Shown here piece by piece: positions 22,621-38,047 of a stretch of 64,000 nt of DNA. A program made the position numbers and the translations under genes. The DNA comes from Anaeramoeba flamelloides (taxonomy: Eukaryota > Metamonada > Anaeramoebidae). How positions within the stretch are numbered: the first letter of the stretch is position 1; each line of letters starts with the position of its first letter. Where the stretch lies: assembly GCA_027625915.1 (NCBI GenBank), contig JANTQA010000015.1, positions 8,089,001-8,153,000 of the forward strand. Direction: 5' to 3'. Under the pieces are notes generated by a model, which had not been told where the DNA came from, searched no databases, and saw only the letters and a list, made by a program, of their open reading frames with translations.

Positions 22621-25062
22621 TTTTTTTTTTTTTTTTCGAATATATTTACTTGCTTTATAATGTTATCGGGAAGTGGTTTTGTGTGTTTTTCAACTGGGTT
22701 CTTATCAAAAATAAATATTTAATTCATAAATCAGAAAACATTTTTTCTACTTTTTTCAATTTTTTGGTTTGCTTTTTCAAATTTTTGTTTTTCTTTTGTT
22801 TTTCTTTTTCTTTTTAATTTTTTTTTAAAATTTTATTTTGTTTTTGTTCTAATTTTTGTTTTTCTTTTTTTTTAATTTTTTGATCCTTTTTTATTTTTTC
22901 TTTCTCTGGTTTTTTTTTTCATTTCTTTTTTTTTTTTTTTTTTTTTAAGAAAGTCAACTTGAAAAAAAATGTTTTAAAATCCAAAAAAAAAAAAATCCTT
23001 AAGAAAATTGAGACTATGTAATATCTTTTAAAATTAATTTAATTATAATAAAAAAACTTGTTGTTCAAATTTTTTTCAGTGAAAATTCAGTAATAAAAAA
23101 TAGATTAGGCTTGTTTCAAAAATTATGACTCACTTTTTTTTAGTTATTGGTTTTATTTTTTAAAATTTTTGTAATATTAGGTTTTTATATATTTATAATG
23201 ATTTAATAGTTAATTAAAAATCAGATTTAGTAATTAATTGTTCTTGAATATTAAATAATTTTTTTTTTTTTTTTCAATTTATTATTTCATGCAAGTCACA
23301 AGTTTTGAAATGGTCTTAATAATGATAAAATAATAATATATTCTTCAAAAAACTTTTTGAAATTCTTGAATAAAGTGGGTAAACATCAAAAATCGATCTT
23401 ATTGGAATTCCTTATTCATTGTGTTTCCATTTTATCTTAAATTATCTTATAAAACCTTACCTGAGGCATATTATATTGTAAAATATCGTGGAAAGTGGAG
23501 TGAAACGAGTGTTTTGTGGACTTGAATTTATTCAAGTGGAATTTCTAATTTTGGTACTGGGTATTTTTTTTATCCTCATAAAAAAAATGAATTTGAAATT
23601 TATTATTCTAGTCGAGAATTTTTCATCAAAGCTCTTATGGTTAGAAAAATTAAGGCTATAAAGAAAAAATGAAAATATAAAAAAAGAAAATAAAAAAATT
23701 GAAAATAAAAAATTCCTAAAATAGTAAAAAAATGTACAAATTCGGGTACATAGTGCCCCACTTTTCTGAGTCGTGTCTAAGTTTTTTTTTAATTTAAAAG
23801 AAAGGGGTAGAATCTTTGATTTTGCTCAATTCTTTTAAATTAAAAAAAACCCAACGAAGGTGGAATACCAGTTTATCAATCATGGTTTGTGGAATCTTAT
23901 TTTAAATAATCTTTCTATCGGTTTTTTACTCCTCCTGTTTCAGGATAGTGTATAATTTTTAATTTGGTCATGTAAATGATATAATATTTTTTTACTTTAA
24001 TGTTTTAATTATTTTTCTTCTTCTCTTTTTTATTTAATAAATTTTCTTTTAATTACTATTTTCTCACAATAAATAAAAAAAAATGAATTTTAAAAAGAAA
24101 CATTAATCCGGTATTGTTTTAAGTTGATAAAATGGTTGTTAGTCAGAAAAATAATTTTAGTTAACAAGATTAGTCGGTTATTCCTTCTTGTACCAATTTC
24201 GAATTTTTTGTTGCCTAATTTCAAGAAAGAATCCACTTTTAAAAAATGAAAGGTAATTTATTCATGTTGTGTTGTAATTTTAGCTATATTATAATTTCGT
24301 TAAAAAATAATTAATATATTTTATATTTCTGTGTGATTCTGTTGTAATGTTGTTGAATCGTTTAACCTCTTTAATATTATTAATTATACTAATTATACTA
24401 ATTATAATAATAATAATAAAGATAATAATAATTATTTTTATTATTATAATAATAATAATTATAGTAATAGTAATAACAACAATAATTGGGATTAAGAATT
24501 TTATTTATCATGTTTATCATAAAATAAACAATGGTCTTTATTTTGAATAATGTTTAAGATAGTATTCCTTTTTTTGTTTTTTTTCTTAATTTGGTTTATT
24601 TGTAAATTCTGTATATCGTGCTGAAAAAATACATGATGAGAAAATAAACACGAGTATCCTTCTTGAAAGTTAATAGTATTAGAATTTTTTATTCATTGGG
24701 TTTTAATTTCTATTATTTGAGAGCCAGATTCTGAAAATTATAAATATATACGTAATTGAGCTATGATATTTAAACCACATATGTTCATAATAATAATCAA
24801 TTAATCAAAAAAACAAGAAGAAAAAATATGATTGTGTAAAATCGATAAGTATACCTCAATAAAACTCTAATTTTTTTTTTTCAAAATTAGTAGATCTACT
24901 TTAGTTATCAAATCAATTTATAAGTATTAAAAGAAACTCTACTTTAATGAACTTTTGCTAAGTTATTACCAATTCCATGTAAAATATTTAGTTATTAAAA
25001 GTATTTGGTTTTAACGGAACTTCTCAGCCGATGAAAATTATTGAAAAAAATGAATATCTAAT
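22621..25062. other. T-rich intergenic region with simple repeats
   Basis: The stretch following the ankyrin stop is a series of long T and TTTTTC runs (22620-22950). An ATT/AAT trinucleotide tract lies at about 24370-24486 and opens an Ile-rich chance frame. A diverged copy of the 600-1260 repeat family is at about 23760-23880 (TCTAAGTTTTTTTTTAATTT and the inverted AATTAAAAAAAACCCAACG). No gene seen. Confidence 0.55.
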
Positions 25063-25262
25063 AAAGTCAGTTCCACTTTTAAGACACAAACTTTCAACGA
25101 TATTTAAGGAACAAAAAAATTTCAAATTAAAGCACAAAATTGGTAATTCTTTTAGGACATTATTTTACTTGACTTGTGAATTTTTTACCTTAATTTGAGG
25201 TTTTTTTTGTTTCTCAAATTCTGTTCAAACTTTTATATCTTAAAAGTGGAATTTTCTTTATT
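25063..25262. mobile_element. Palindromic GTTCCAC MITE, copy 2
   Basis: The left end AAGTCAGTTCCACTTTTAAG is followed by AGACACAAACTTTCAACG. The right half reads TTTTTTACCTTAATTTGAGG and TTAAAAGTGGAATTTT. The centre is more decayed than in the other copies. Confidence 0.65.
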
Positions 25263-25733
25263 ATTGTGATAATATAACAAATCAAGATATTCCATAAAAT
25301 GTGATAATTATTAAAAAATCTAAATAAAATTTTATGAATTTGAGACTGCCTAGCATTTAAGAAGTTCAATGGAGTGGAGAAAGATCATAAAATTTACCTA
25401 ATTCTTTTAAATTCTGGAAAGGTTAGTAGTAGTGATTGGAATTGATAACTCATAACTTTAAAAATAATAAATAAAAAATCAAAAGGTTGTGATTTTAATG
25501 TTTCCAAGACTTATGATTAATTATGAATCAGACACTTTTTTTCATATACTGGTTTTTTTTTTTTTTTCAACCTTCATTACTTCTAAATCCAGTAAAATGT
25601 GAGAAATGTTTTTTCCAATATCAGTTTTTCTTTATTTTTGAAAACTCAAATTTCAAAACATTGATTATAAAAGAAAATTATGGAAATCAACTTTTCCTAA
25701 ATGTCTATTTTTCAATAAAAAAATATAATTCTT

Positions 25734-25959
25734 TACTATTTTTATCAAAATAAATGAAACGAAATTTCCATTCGGCTTTCCCAAAAAGGGTGTTAAAAAC
25801 AATTTCAATTTCAAATTTGATAATTCTTAAGACCAGCTTAAATTATACATTAGCCTTCAAAAATTGAGAATTTTCTTTAATTTTATTGATTCTTGAAATG
25901 TGATTATTTTGGGAAAACTGAATGAAAATTTTGATCTTTTTATTTGTCAATAAACAGTA
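25734..25959. mobile_element. TACTGT-ended MITE, copy 3
   Basis: The left end TACTATTTTTATCAAAATAA with CATTCGGCTTTCCC, and the right end GGGAAAACTGAATGAAAATT through AAACAGTA, match copies 1 and 2. It is 226 bases and non-coding. Confidence 0.75.
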
Positions 25960-27638
25960 TTACTCTATTCCAAAACTAAGTAAAAAATAATTGAAATTAA
26001 ACACCTATAAAAAGCAATTTCAACGTTTTATTTTTCATTTATATTATTCAAAATATTTTTTAAATAAATTTTGGTAAACAAAAGATCATCACGCTTTTTA
26101 ATTATAAACTTTAAAGAAAAGGAAAACTAAGATCAATTAATCAAAGAAAAAATCAATCATGAAAGACTAAATTGTGGATTCAAAACATTAGATTAGATAT
26201 AATACTCCCACTATACTGTTTTATTTGATTGATCAATCTTCAAAAATTTATAAAAAATTGTTACAATTTAGAGATCTCAAAAATAAACTTCATTAATTTT
26301 TATTAAAAAAAGTTTGAAATTGTTTTGTTGATTTGTTCGATTAAAAATAATAAAACGAATTATTCTTTCTAATTTGTTTATTTTTTTTTTTAATTGATTT
26401 TATTCTTCTTTTTTTGACATGGTTTGGAATTAAAAAGTGAATTTAACATTTTTTCATCAATTGCAAATTAGGAATTGTGAACGAGAAATAAATTTTAATA
26501 AAATGGAAAAAATCGAAAATTGACGTTTGATGTTTTTTAAATCGAGAAATTTCAATCAGAAAAGATATGGTGTATACAGTTTTAAACCAAAGACTTTAAT
26601 ATTCTACAACCTCATTTAATTATTCGAAAAAAATTTTACTATTTTCGGTTTTTTTCAAAAATTGGTCTTTAAAGCAGATATTGGGTTGATCTCAAAATCT
26701 CAGAGAAACAAATCGATTCCTTTGGGTATAATAAATGAGAAAAAAAACTTTTGATCATTTCAATCAAATTTTCCAAAATCATTTTTTGAAAGAGTATTTA
26801 TTAGAATTAATACCTAAATATTGAGATGTATTCTGATTCTTATTGATAAAATTAATTCAGTCAATTCCGCATCGCCTATAAGCCATTTCTTGTTGTTTTT
26901 ATCTTTAGAAAACGGAAATAATCCGTCCAATAAAAAATTGATATCAAAAAAAACTCAATCGAAATTGTGAATTTTTATAGTCAAAAAAAAAATATTTTCC
27001 GTAAAGTTGAAACAAACAACCGGAATTAATTCCAAAACCAAACACAAGAAAACGTCTCACAGTATCTCCGTTTTTTGGGAATTTGGTTCAAACAAAAATC
27101 CAAAATACAATCAAATAATTTAACTTTGATCAGAAAACTTTTAAATTGACAAAAGAGAATCTTCAATCAATTTTGGTGGTTCTCACATCATTTTCTGAAT
27201 TTTTATTTATTTCAATCTTCCAAGTGTAAAATAAAATACCTAAAATTATTTCGGAAACGCAAATTCAAGAATCAATTCAAATGATAAAAAATCACATTCG
27301 GTTGTGATTCTTCAAGACTCAAAAAGCTCTATTTTTCCAAAGATTATTTTTTGATTTTGCAAAATTTTAAATTGACCGTCTTGATAATTAGATGACTGAA
27401 GAAATCATAAAATGGAGTACCTTTGAGGAGAGGCATTTAATTCTAACTTTCTATGGAAGATAAGTTTTATCCATCTAATGGTTACAACTGGAAAAAATTC
27501 CACAAGTAGAATCACCCTACATAGTCACCAATAGAAGATAACTCAAAGTTCTTTCATTTGTTGACCAAAAAAGGTTAAAAGTCTATACATTTTTTTTAAA
27601 AGAACTTTTTCTTCATTTTGAAACACTCTGTAATTATT
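25960..27638. other. Upstream intergenic region of the CaMK-like gene
   Basis: The 26850-27560 part is a little less AT-rich than the rest and contains short frames on both strands, including a 14-codon one with an ATG at about 27390, which could be leader sequence. No exon can be tied to the kinase. No repeat family recognised. Confidence 0.4.
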
Positions 27639-30898
<3,260 letters not shown>

Positions 30899-31020
30899 TT
30901 ATTTAAAAATTTTAATGAAAAAATTAAAAAAAAAAAGATATAATTATTGATTTATTTTTTTTTATTGGTCAATAAAAAGATAAATTACTAAAGATAATTA
31001 TTTTTTTTTTTAACATTCAT

Positions 31021-31056
<36 letters not shown>

Positions 31057-33861
31057 ATGCAAATAAAACACCGACACAGAAAGTAACTTTTATGACTTTA
31101 ATTAATCCATAAATTACTTTTTTTCAGTGGAAAAAAAAAATAAACAAAATAAGACTTATGAATGTTAAAATATTTTTATAATTAATTTAGTTATTATAAA
31201 TATATTTTTCTATTATATAATTATATATAATATCATTTAGAAATGTTTTAATAAAATTATTTAAACATTTAATATCATTTTTTAATTATTTGTTTTTCAT
31301 TTTTTTTTTTTTTTTTTTTCTATATTTTTTATATTGCATAAATTGTTATAATATAAGCTATTTCCAATAATATAGGGCATTTTTTATTTCAATAATTATT
31401 TCTTAATATTAATTCAATTATACAAAATGTAAAACAATAATATGTTTTTTAACATATTATACTTAATTTCTTGTATTTTGAAGTTTTATTAATGGATTCT
31501 AAATATTTTTTTTTGAATTAAAATTATTTTGCAAAATTTTTAATTTTGAAAAAATAATAGAGTCAAATTTCTCATTTCATTATTTTTTCGAATTATTCAT
31601 TTTTTTCATTTTTACTTTGTTATTATTATTGTCCAAAATTTAACAAAGTTCAGAAGAGATGTGATAAGAAATCAACCAAAATTCTTTTGATTCTAAACAA
31701 TTGAGTTGACTTCGATGGACTTTGGTGGAAAAATTGCTCAGAACAGTTGTACACTTCAATTAAAGAGGTGAGATAAACAAAAAAAAAAAAAAAAAAAAAA
31801 ACACAAAAAAAGTTAATGGGAAAAACAAAAAGTTAATGATCAAATGAAAAACAAAAAAATCTAAAGATCAAATCAAAAATATATTGAAGTATGATTTTAC
31901 ACATTATCAAAAAAAAAAATTGAAAAAAAGATCGAACTAAAGATTGTTAAATAGACATTACTAATTTTGGATATTTTTCCAAAAATTAGGGGCAATATTT
32001 TTTTTTTATTTTTATTTTTTATTCTTCGAACTTTGATCAATAAACAAAAATTTTAATCAAGAGTTTTATTATTATTAATGGCTTCGTTTTTTTTTTTTGT
32101 ATAAAGTTTTGAGTTTAATAACTGAATAAAGAATTTATTCTTATATTGATGGATATTTTTTTGCCCCACATTTTTGGATGGAGCATATTTTATACCTAAT
32201 ATTTTCTCGGTGTTAAACCAAAATTCAAAATTTTTGATACAACTAAAACAGTAAAAAGAATTATAGTACTGCAAATTCATGAAAGTTGAAAATAATTTTG
32301 ATTCAACCATAAAAAAAAAAATAAAATTCTACCCAAGAAGAATTCATTAAATAAGTTTCAGATAATTATAATTGAGTAAACATGTTTTTAATTTTCCAAA
32401 GATTAAATTTAAATGTTTAACCTTTTCAGTTTTAGAAACTATTTTTTTAATAGTAAAGTTTAAATTGAATCTCATTAATAAAACCCTTTCAATTCGCTAT
32501 TAAGAATTGCCATAAACTAACAAAAAGAATAAACTTGCAGGTGAATGCCATAAAAGAGAATTTTAGTGAAAAGAAGAGGAGAAAACACAAATTAGAATTT
32601 TTATATTTTGAAATTTAAACATAAGATTGCAAAAGTGAAATATCTCGAATCCATTTTTGATCTCTTCTCATATTATATCACTCTTCTTGTTCAAAATTAA
32701 AGTAAAATACATTTAAAAAATTATTCAATTTTTACAAAAAATTGAATAAAACCCATTTAGGAAATTACCTTCAAACCCGAAGAAAAAAATTTGAAAAATT
32801 ATTAAGATCGATAAAACTTCTGCTTTAACAGGCTTTCTGAAGTTTAAAAGAAAAATAATAATATTTATTGGATGTGTCTTCTATAAGAAAAGGAAAAAAC
32901 TTTGATATTTCTTATTGATTACATTTTCTACTTACAAATATTCTACATCCCAAGTATCAATATATTCTGATCAAATAAAAAAACCCAAGAAAAGAAAAAA
33001 ATTTACACGATTCCAAATAGTTTTTTTTCCCTTTATTTCTGAAAAAGGAAATGATTTAAATTCAATTGATTTCTTATATTATAAATATTTTTTGCCCCAC
33101 TTATTACCATTACCAGTATTGTACCGATGGATAATATTTATTTTTAAAAAAATTTAAAATGATAATTCTTTTGGTTGATAAAAAAAATTGATTTATTCAG
33201 AATATAGAAAAAATTTTAATATTTCTTAAAATATAATAGTTTTAACCATTATAATCAAACCTATTAAACAGTTTTACCCCATAACTGTTATTCTGAAATC
33301 ATTTGACATTTTATATTTTAAAATAAATTTTTTTTGAGATATTTGGAAATTTAGGTAATTTGATCCTACAAAATTCAAAATTAATTTTTTTCATTAAAAA
33401 TGATTTAAATTGTTATAAAAATTCTTCTGAATAAGACAAAACAATTTGCTAAATAAAATTTTTAAAATTGAATATATTTTGTGTTATTTTTTTTGCATTA
33501 ATTGAAAACAACATAACCCATTTTTTAAAACATATGGAGAATAAAAAAAAATTTACTCTATAGATCTCACTTATATTTCGTTAATTTTTGTGAAACTTTT
33601 ATCAAAAATTCCTTTATTTAATCACCCAAGCACCAATTAATTTTATTAACAGAGATTTTAGATTTAATAATCAATAATTTCAAAACCCTGACAAAATAAT
33701 TTTTTTGTTTTCAAATTCAAAAATTCCCAACAGAAAACAACAAATATACCAAAAATTATTTATGAATAACTAAATTTCTAATAAAAACTTTAGGTTACTT
33801 ATTTTTTCGTTTTATATTAAAAATATTGGAATTTTTGGAAGCCAAAAAAGATACCCAAACT
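30899..33861. other. Intergenic region, no supported gene
   Basis: An AATAAA-like word near 30970 could serve the kinase gene. A (TA)n run lies at 31024-31054 and a 26-base poly-A near 31777-31802. Minus-strand frame 32053-32310 (85 codons from an ATG, beginning MVESKLFSTFMNLQYYNSFY) and plus-strand frame 32915-33157 have no recognisable motif or repeat-free codon signal, and I do not call them genes. Confidence 0.5.
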
Positions 33862-34060
33862 CAAGTCAGTTCCACCTTTAAGGCACAAACTTTCAACCAA
33901 AATTTAAGGTACAAAAAAATCTCAAATTAAGGTACAAAATTTAGAATTTTTTTTTTTACAATTTATTTTACTAGAATCTGAATTTAGTACCTTAATTTGA
34001 GATTTTAATTATGCCTTAAATTTTTTTGAATTTTGTGCCTTAAAAATGGAACTGGCGGTA
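33862..34060. mobile_element. Palindromic GTTCCAC MITE, copy 3
   Basis: The left end is AAGTCAGTTCCACCTTTAAG and the right end is AAAAATGGAACTGGCGGTA. AAGGCACAAAC and AAGGTACAAA occur on the left with their complements on the right, and the centre reads TTTTTTTTACAATTTATTTT. It is about 199 bases. Confidence 0.8.
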
Positions 34061-34442
34061 ATAAATTGTTTAAATGAAGTTAATTTGTATATTTAATTAG
34101 AGAAAACAAAAATTTAAATAAAATAAATTATCAGATCTCCACTAATTTCCTTTTTTTCTTTTATCAATAATACCCAATTATAAACAATAATAATTTATCC
34201 TTTTTTTATCAAGTTTTTTTTCCCAACTAAACGACAATATTATTACCAAAACCTTTTAAGATCTTCATATAAAAAGTTAAAAACAATTATAATATTGTCA
34301 TTTTGTTTGAAATAAAGCAAATTAGATCTTACATTATCATTATTTTTTGAATTTTTGTTTCTTAAAATTTCAATTAGTCTATTTTAATGATTTGATAATT
34401 CTTAATCAATGATGTGAAGAATCTTGAAAATGAAAATCTTTG

Positions 34443-34444
<2 letters not shown>

Positions 34445-34495
<51 letters not shown>

Positions 34496-34498
34496 CAC

Positions 34499-34581
<83 letters not shown>

Positions 34582-34586
34582 CGTGT
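34445..34586. repeat. Compound microsatellite (AC)n(AT)n(GT)n
   Basis: About 46 AC units with two or three AC-to-GC changes run into about 12 AT units and then 13 GT units. The outer blocks are complementary, so the tract can fold into a hairpin with an AT stem tip. Frames reading His-Thr through it are artefacts. Confidence 0.95.
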
Positions 34587-35536
34587 TAGATTATCTAAAA
34601 GAGTAAATTGGAATTTAGATGTTTAGAATTTAGTTTAATAAATTTATTCAAAAATATATTTTCCTGAATTTTTTGGAAATTGTGTATTTTAAAAAAAAAC
34701 AGCCGACTTTTTTTACGCATCAAATATTTATGTCACAAACAGTAATTAAAAACATTGTTAAAAATTTAATCAAAAATTTCTATTTGATAAAATCCTAAAA
34801 TTACCAAAAAAAAAAAATAGTAGACTGCAATTTTAGCCTTAAAAAAATATAATCCAATTCTCGATTGTTAATAAAATTTGTTTTTGAGCAAAAAATAAAT
34901 TCATCTGAAATTCTAACTATTTAGTTGAACTATAAAAAAAAAGAAATACGTAAGTAGAAAAATAATGAATTATTGAATCCCACCATAAATATATTTCACC
35001 CTCATTACGGATCAAAAATTTTTATTTGAAACCCAAAAATATATAAATTATACATTAACCAAACAATTCTAAAAGCTATAACATTTACTAATTTCTTAAA
35101 TGGATATAATAATACAATCAATGAAAACCAAAATATTTTATGTTCTTTATATTTAACATATTAAAAAAAGTAAATAATTGAAAATATTGATCTTTGTTAT
35201 GTTTATTCCATTCCCATGAAAAAGATGGATTAATTAATCAATACAAATCATAGGAAATAAATAAAAATAAATTCATTTTACATAAAGATAATTTGAAGTT
35301 AATTTAATAGATTGGTAACTGTGAAATTAATAATTTTCCTCTTACACTCCAGTAGGGAAATTTTAGGTATAAATTTAATTAACATGTAATCCATATACTT
35401 TTCTCATCCATAAAAAACATTTTTTTTTTTAATATTTTTTTTATAACATGAGTCCAGCCTTGAATAATATTCAATAAACATATCTGTTGAGATATATCAG
35501 TCCCAAAGTTTGTCAATCTAATCGCAGGGATATTGT
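34587..35536. other. AT-rich intergenic stretch, no feature seen
   Basis: No gene, repeat match or strong hairpin recognised. Confidence 0.45.
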
Positions 35537-35639
35537 TACTGCCGTTTAAACCCAGGCGTGAATCAGCAACTACTCATTCAACTTTTGGAAACCGTTGAAT
35601 GTGAAGTTGCCCATTCACACCTGAGTTGAAACGTCTGTA
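35537..35639. repeat. Short GC-richer palindrome, possible MITE
   Basis: TACTGCCGTTTAAACCC with GGCGTGAATCAGCAAC on the left pairs imperfectly with GAAGTTGCCCATTCACAC and TGAGTTGAAACGTCTGTA on the right. TA stands at both ends. An inner hairpin pairs CATTCAAC with GTTGAATG. One copy only in the window; a small non-autonomous DNA element is the simplest reading, and a structured RNA is the alternative. Confidence 0.5.
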
Positions 35640-35883
35640 ATTTTTATTTTTTTTTCTTTTATGTTCATATGTGATACAATATCTGATTTTTTTTTTTAAT
35701 TCGTTTTCTCAAATTCGAACAAACTTATCATTAAAGTTTTTTTTTTTCAATTTCAAAGAACAATCTATTTTTTATTATAAATTATGAATCATTATTAAAT
35801 GTTTTGCAATTAAAAGTATTTTTAGTAATTTTTCAATTTGATAAGGATCATTTTTTTTTTTTTCAAATTTTATATCAAATCAG

Positions 35884-36020
35884 GTGAAAGGCTAACAGAT
35901 CATTTAAAAAATCCTAGTACTTATATTGTTGAATATTCTTTTTGTATGACTGGAAAAAATGTAGGTTTCTTTTCTATTGGTGTTACAATTCAGAAAATTA
36001 AAAATCAAATTGATAGATAG
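35884..36020 (+). CDS. Orphan terminal exon, product unknown
   Basis: After an acceptor-like ATCAAATCAG, an open frame reads GERLTDHLKNPSTYIVEYSF and GKNVGFFSIGVTIQKIKNQI to a TAG, 45 codons. The alternation of hydrophobic residues suggests two or three beta strands at the end of a protein. The frame continues upstream only as Phe-rich sequence from a T run, so a 5' splice partner is needed. I did not find one between 31000 and 35880. It may be the last exon of a gene whose other exons are small or the remnant of a lost one. I do not recognise the family. Confidence 0.35.
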
Positions 36021-38047
36021 CAAAAAACAAATAATAAGTTTCAGTGAGGATTAATTTTAATTGTTTAATAGCCAAATTGTGACAGTCTGTGATTTGGTTT
36101 AAATATTAATTTAATTTTATTTCGAACATTTAATTGGATTTTTAATATTATCTCTCCACTATATTGTTGCCATGATAATACACGAAGAAATATTTAACCC
36201 ATATTTCAAAATAAAAATCATATTTTTTTTTATTTGGTTATAGAAGATATAAACATTAACAGATCAAAAAAACTGGTAATAAAAATTAATGAAACATGAT
36301 ACTGGTTACTTAAAGCCCGAGTAACCAGATAAAAGCAAAACATTTCTTTTTTTTTTGTCATTTTTTTTTCAATATCATTTTTGAAAAAAAATACATGAAC
36401 AAAAGGTTGTCTAAAATGCAAAAATGATTACTATTCAAACCAAGTCAAAGACTTAATTCAAAACTATAAATTTAAGATATTCCAAAAAAATTAATTTAAA
36501 AAAAATAAAAAAAAAGAATATTTTTTGCCTCAAATATGGTAATAATACTTTAAAGTTCTATTATTGACAAAGAAATTTAAAAAATAAAGGATCAAATTGG
36601 AAAATTTATCTCAGTAAATAGAGTCAATTTTGGTTTGATAATTTTTTAATTAAAAAATATAAAAAAATTGAGAAAATTGAGATCAAAATTTTGAACAAAC
36701 TTCATTCCTAATTTAAAATTTACTTAAAATATCAAGGAGTTTACCTTCAAAATTGATTTGAAAGTAGGTATACTACTGTGGCGAATTGGATGTAACATTG
36801 GGACTCAAAGAAACAAAGCACTGGTTAGATTTGAACCACCAATTATAGTTGTTGGGATCACTTTTTTTTGATCGCTAAAAAAAAAAAAAATATTGCAATT
36901 TCCGATAAATTATGACAAAAATCCTTCATCAACAAAATTAAGTTTATTTTTCTAAATGACCTATTTTAATTTAAAATTACATCCACTTCAATTAAATTGA
37001 TAAAGTAGTTTTAAAATTCAGTCTGTGCATAATCATTAATAATTGAATTTATGTGAAAAAAAAAATAGATTTATTCGCCTTTCATTTAAGGGATTAGCTT
37101 CACTATCGATTTCTCTATAATCAAAGTATATTGTAATTCGGTGTAAATGATATTAGTACTCGATGGCCCAAATAGCTCTAAAAAAATCTATTATAAATCT
37201 TATTGCTCAATAAATTATTACATTTTTTACTAAGGATCACCATTAAAAAATTTTCATTTTGGAAAAATTTTTTTTAATTCCTTTTCCAAATCTAAATAAT
37301 AGAAACCCCAAAATACAGTATTCTGGTATTTAATAATTTAGATTTAGAACTTCCAAAAGTATATATTATTATAATTTTTTCATTTCAAAGATTAAATCAA
37401 TAATAATGAACATGAAAGTAAAAAGATTGATTAGTTTTGTTTGCTTTTTTGATAAAGCTACTTATATCATCAATAAATTTCCATGATTTGAGAAATAATT
37501 TGTCAAAAAATTTATTTGTTAATTATAAATTTTGAAAAAAAATTGAATTTTTTAGTAACAAATCTACATTTCGCCACAAATTTAAGAAAGATATTTTGTG
37601 ACTTTGTAGTCTGTATATTGATAATCCAACCTTTAAATTTGTGGATAAATCCCGATTTTATTCTGAAATTATTGAATTTTTTCCTAAAACATAGATCATT
37701 TTTCATTGATGAGATCAACAAAAAATACTACTTGACTAATCGATTTTTTAGAGACATTTGAACCATGTAGCACTAATGTGGCTAAACTCAATAACCACAT
37801 ACTTTGATCCTAGGCTTCTCCTTGGTAGACGCTAATCCCTTAAGGATACTAAAAATTTTAAACGAGAACTTTTTAGAAAGTGAAAATAGTTGTTGTGATT
37901 CAATTTATAATGTTTTATTTAAAAGGAGACGCAAGAGAAAAAAATAATTTTATATAATTCAAAACAAATGATCAAAGAAGTTTAAAAAAAAAGGCTTTTG
38001 AAAAAACGGGGTTTTGGGAATAAAATGGGAAAAAAATGGTGTTTCTT
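36021..38047. other. Intergenic region with one short repeat match
   Basis: 36690-36800 aligns with about 42170-42300 (shared TTACTTAAAATATCAAGG-like, AAAATTGATTT and GTATACTACTG words), so this piece is a dispersed repeat. An open frame of about 46 codons over 36719-36877 is not kept in the other copy. Frames on both strands at 37512-37761 are mutual shadows. No gene supported. Confidence 0.4.

Noticed and set aside
24347-24550. Ile-rich frame
   Set aside because: Product of an ATT/AAT trinucleotide tract; no homology or splice support.
26900-27100. Minus-strand frame with FPKNGDTV, resembling the start of an FKBP domain
   Set aside because: The similarity stops after eight residues and the rest does not fit FKBP; no start or splice sites.
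31700-31765. Possible first exon MDFGGKIAQNSCTLQLK before a GTGAGA donor
   Set aside because: No downstream exon in compatible phase was found; 19 codons is too short to support alone.
32053-32310. 85-codon minus-strand frame with an ATG
   Set aside because: No motif, no codon contrast with the flanks; roughly three dozen stop-free runs of about 60 codons are expected by chance in 64 kb of this composition.
34414-34626. His-Thr repeat frames
   Set aside because: Translation of an AC/AT/GT microsatellite.
36780-36870. tRNA-like T-arm word (GGTTCAAATC on the minus strand)
   Set aside because: No acceptor stem, D arm or anticodon arm at the right spacing; the T stem has a mismatch. The piece also belongs partly to a dispersed repeat.
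36719-36877. Protein-like open frame of about 46 codons, plus strand
   Set aside because: A repeat copy at about 42170-42300 does not keep the frame, and the length is within chance expectation.
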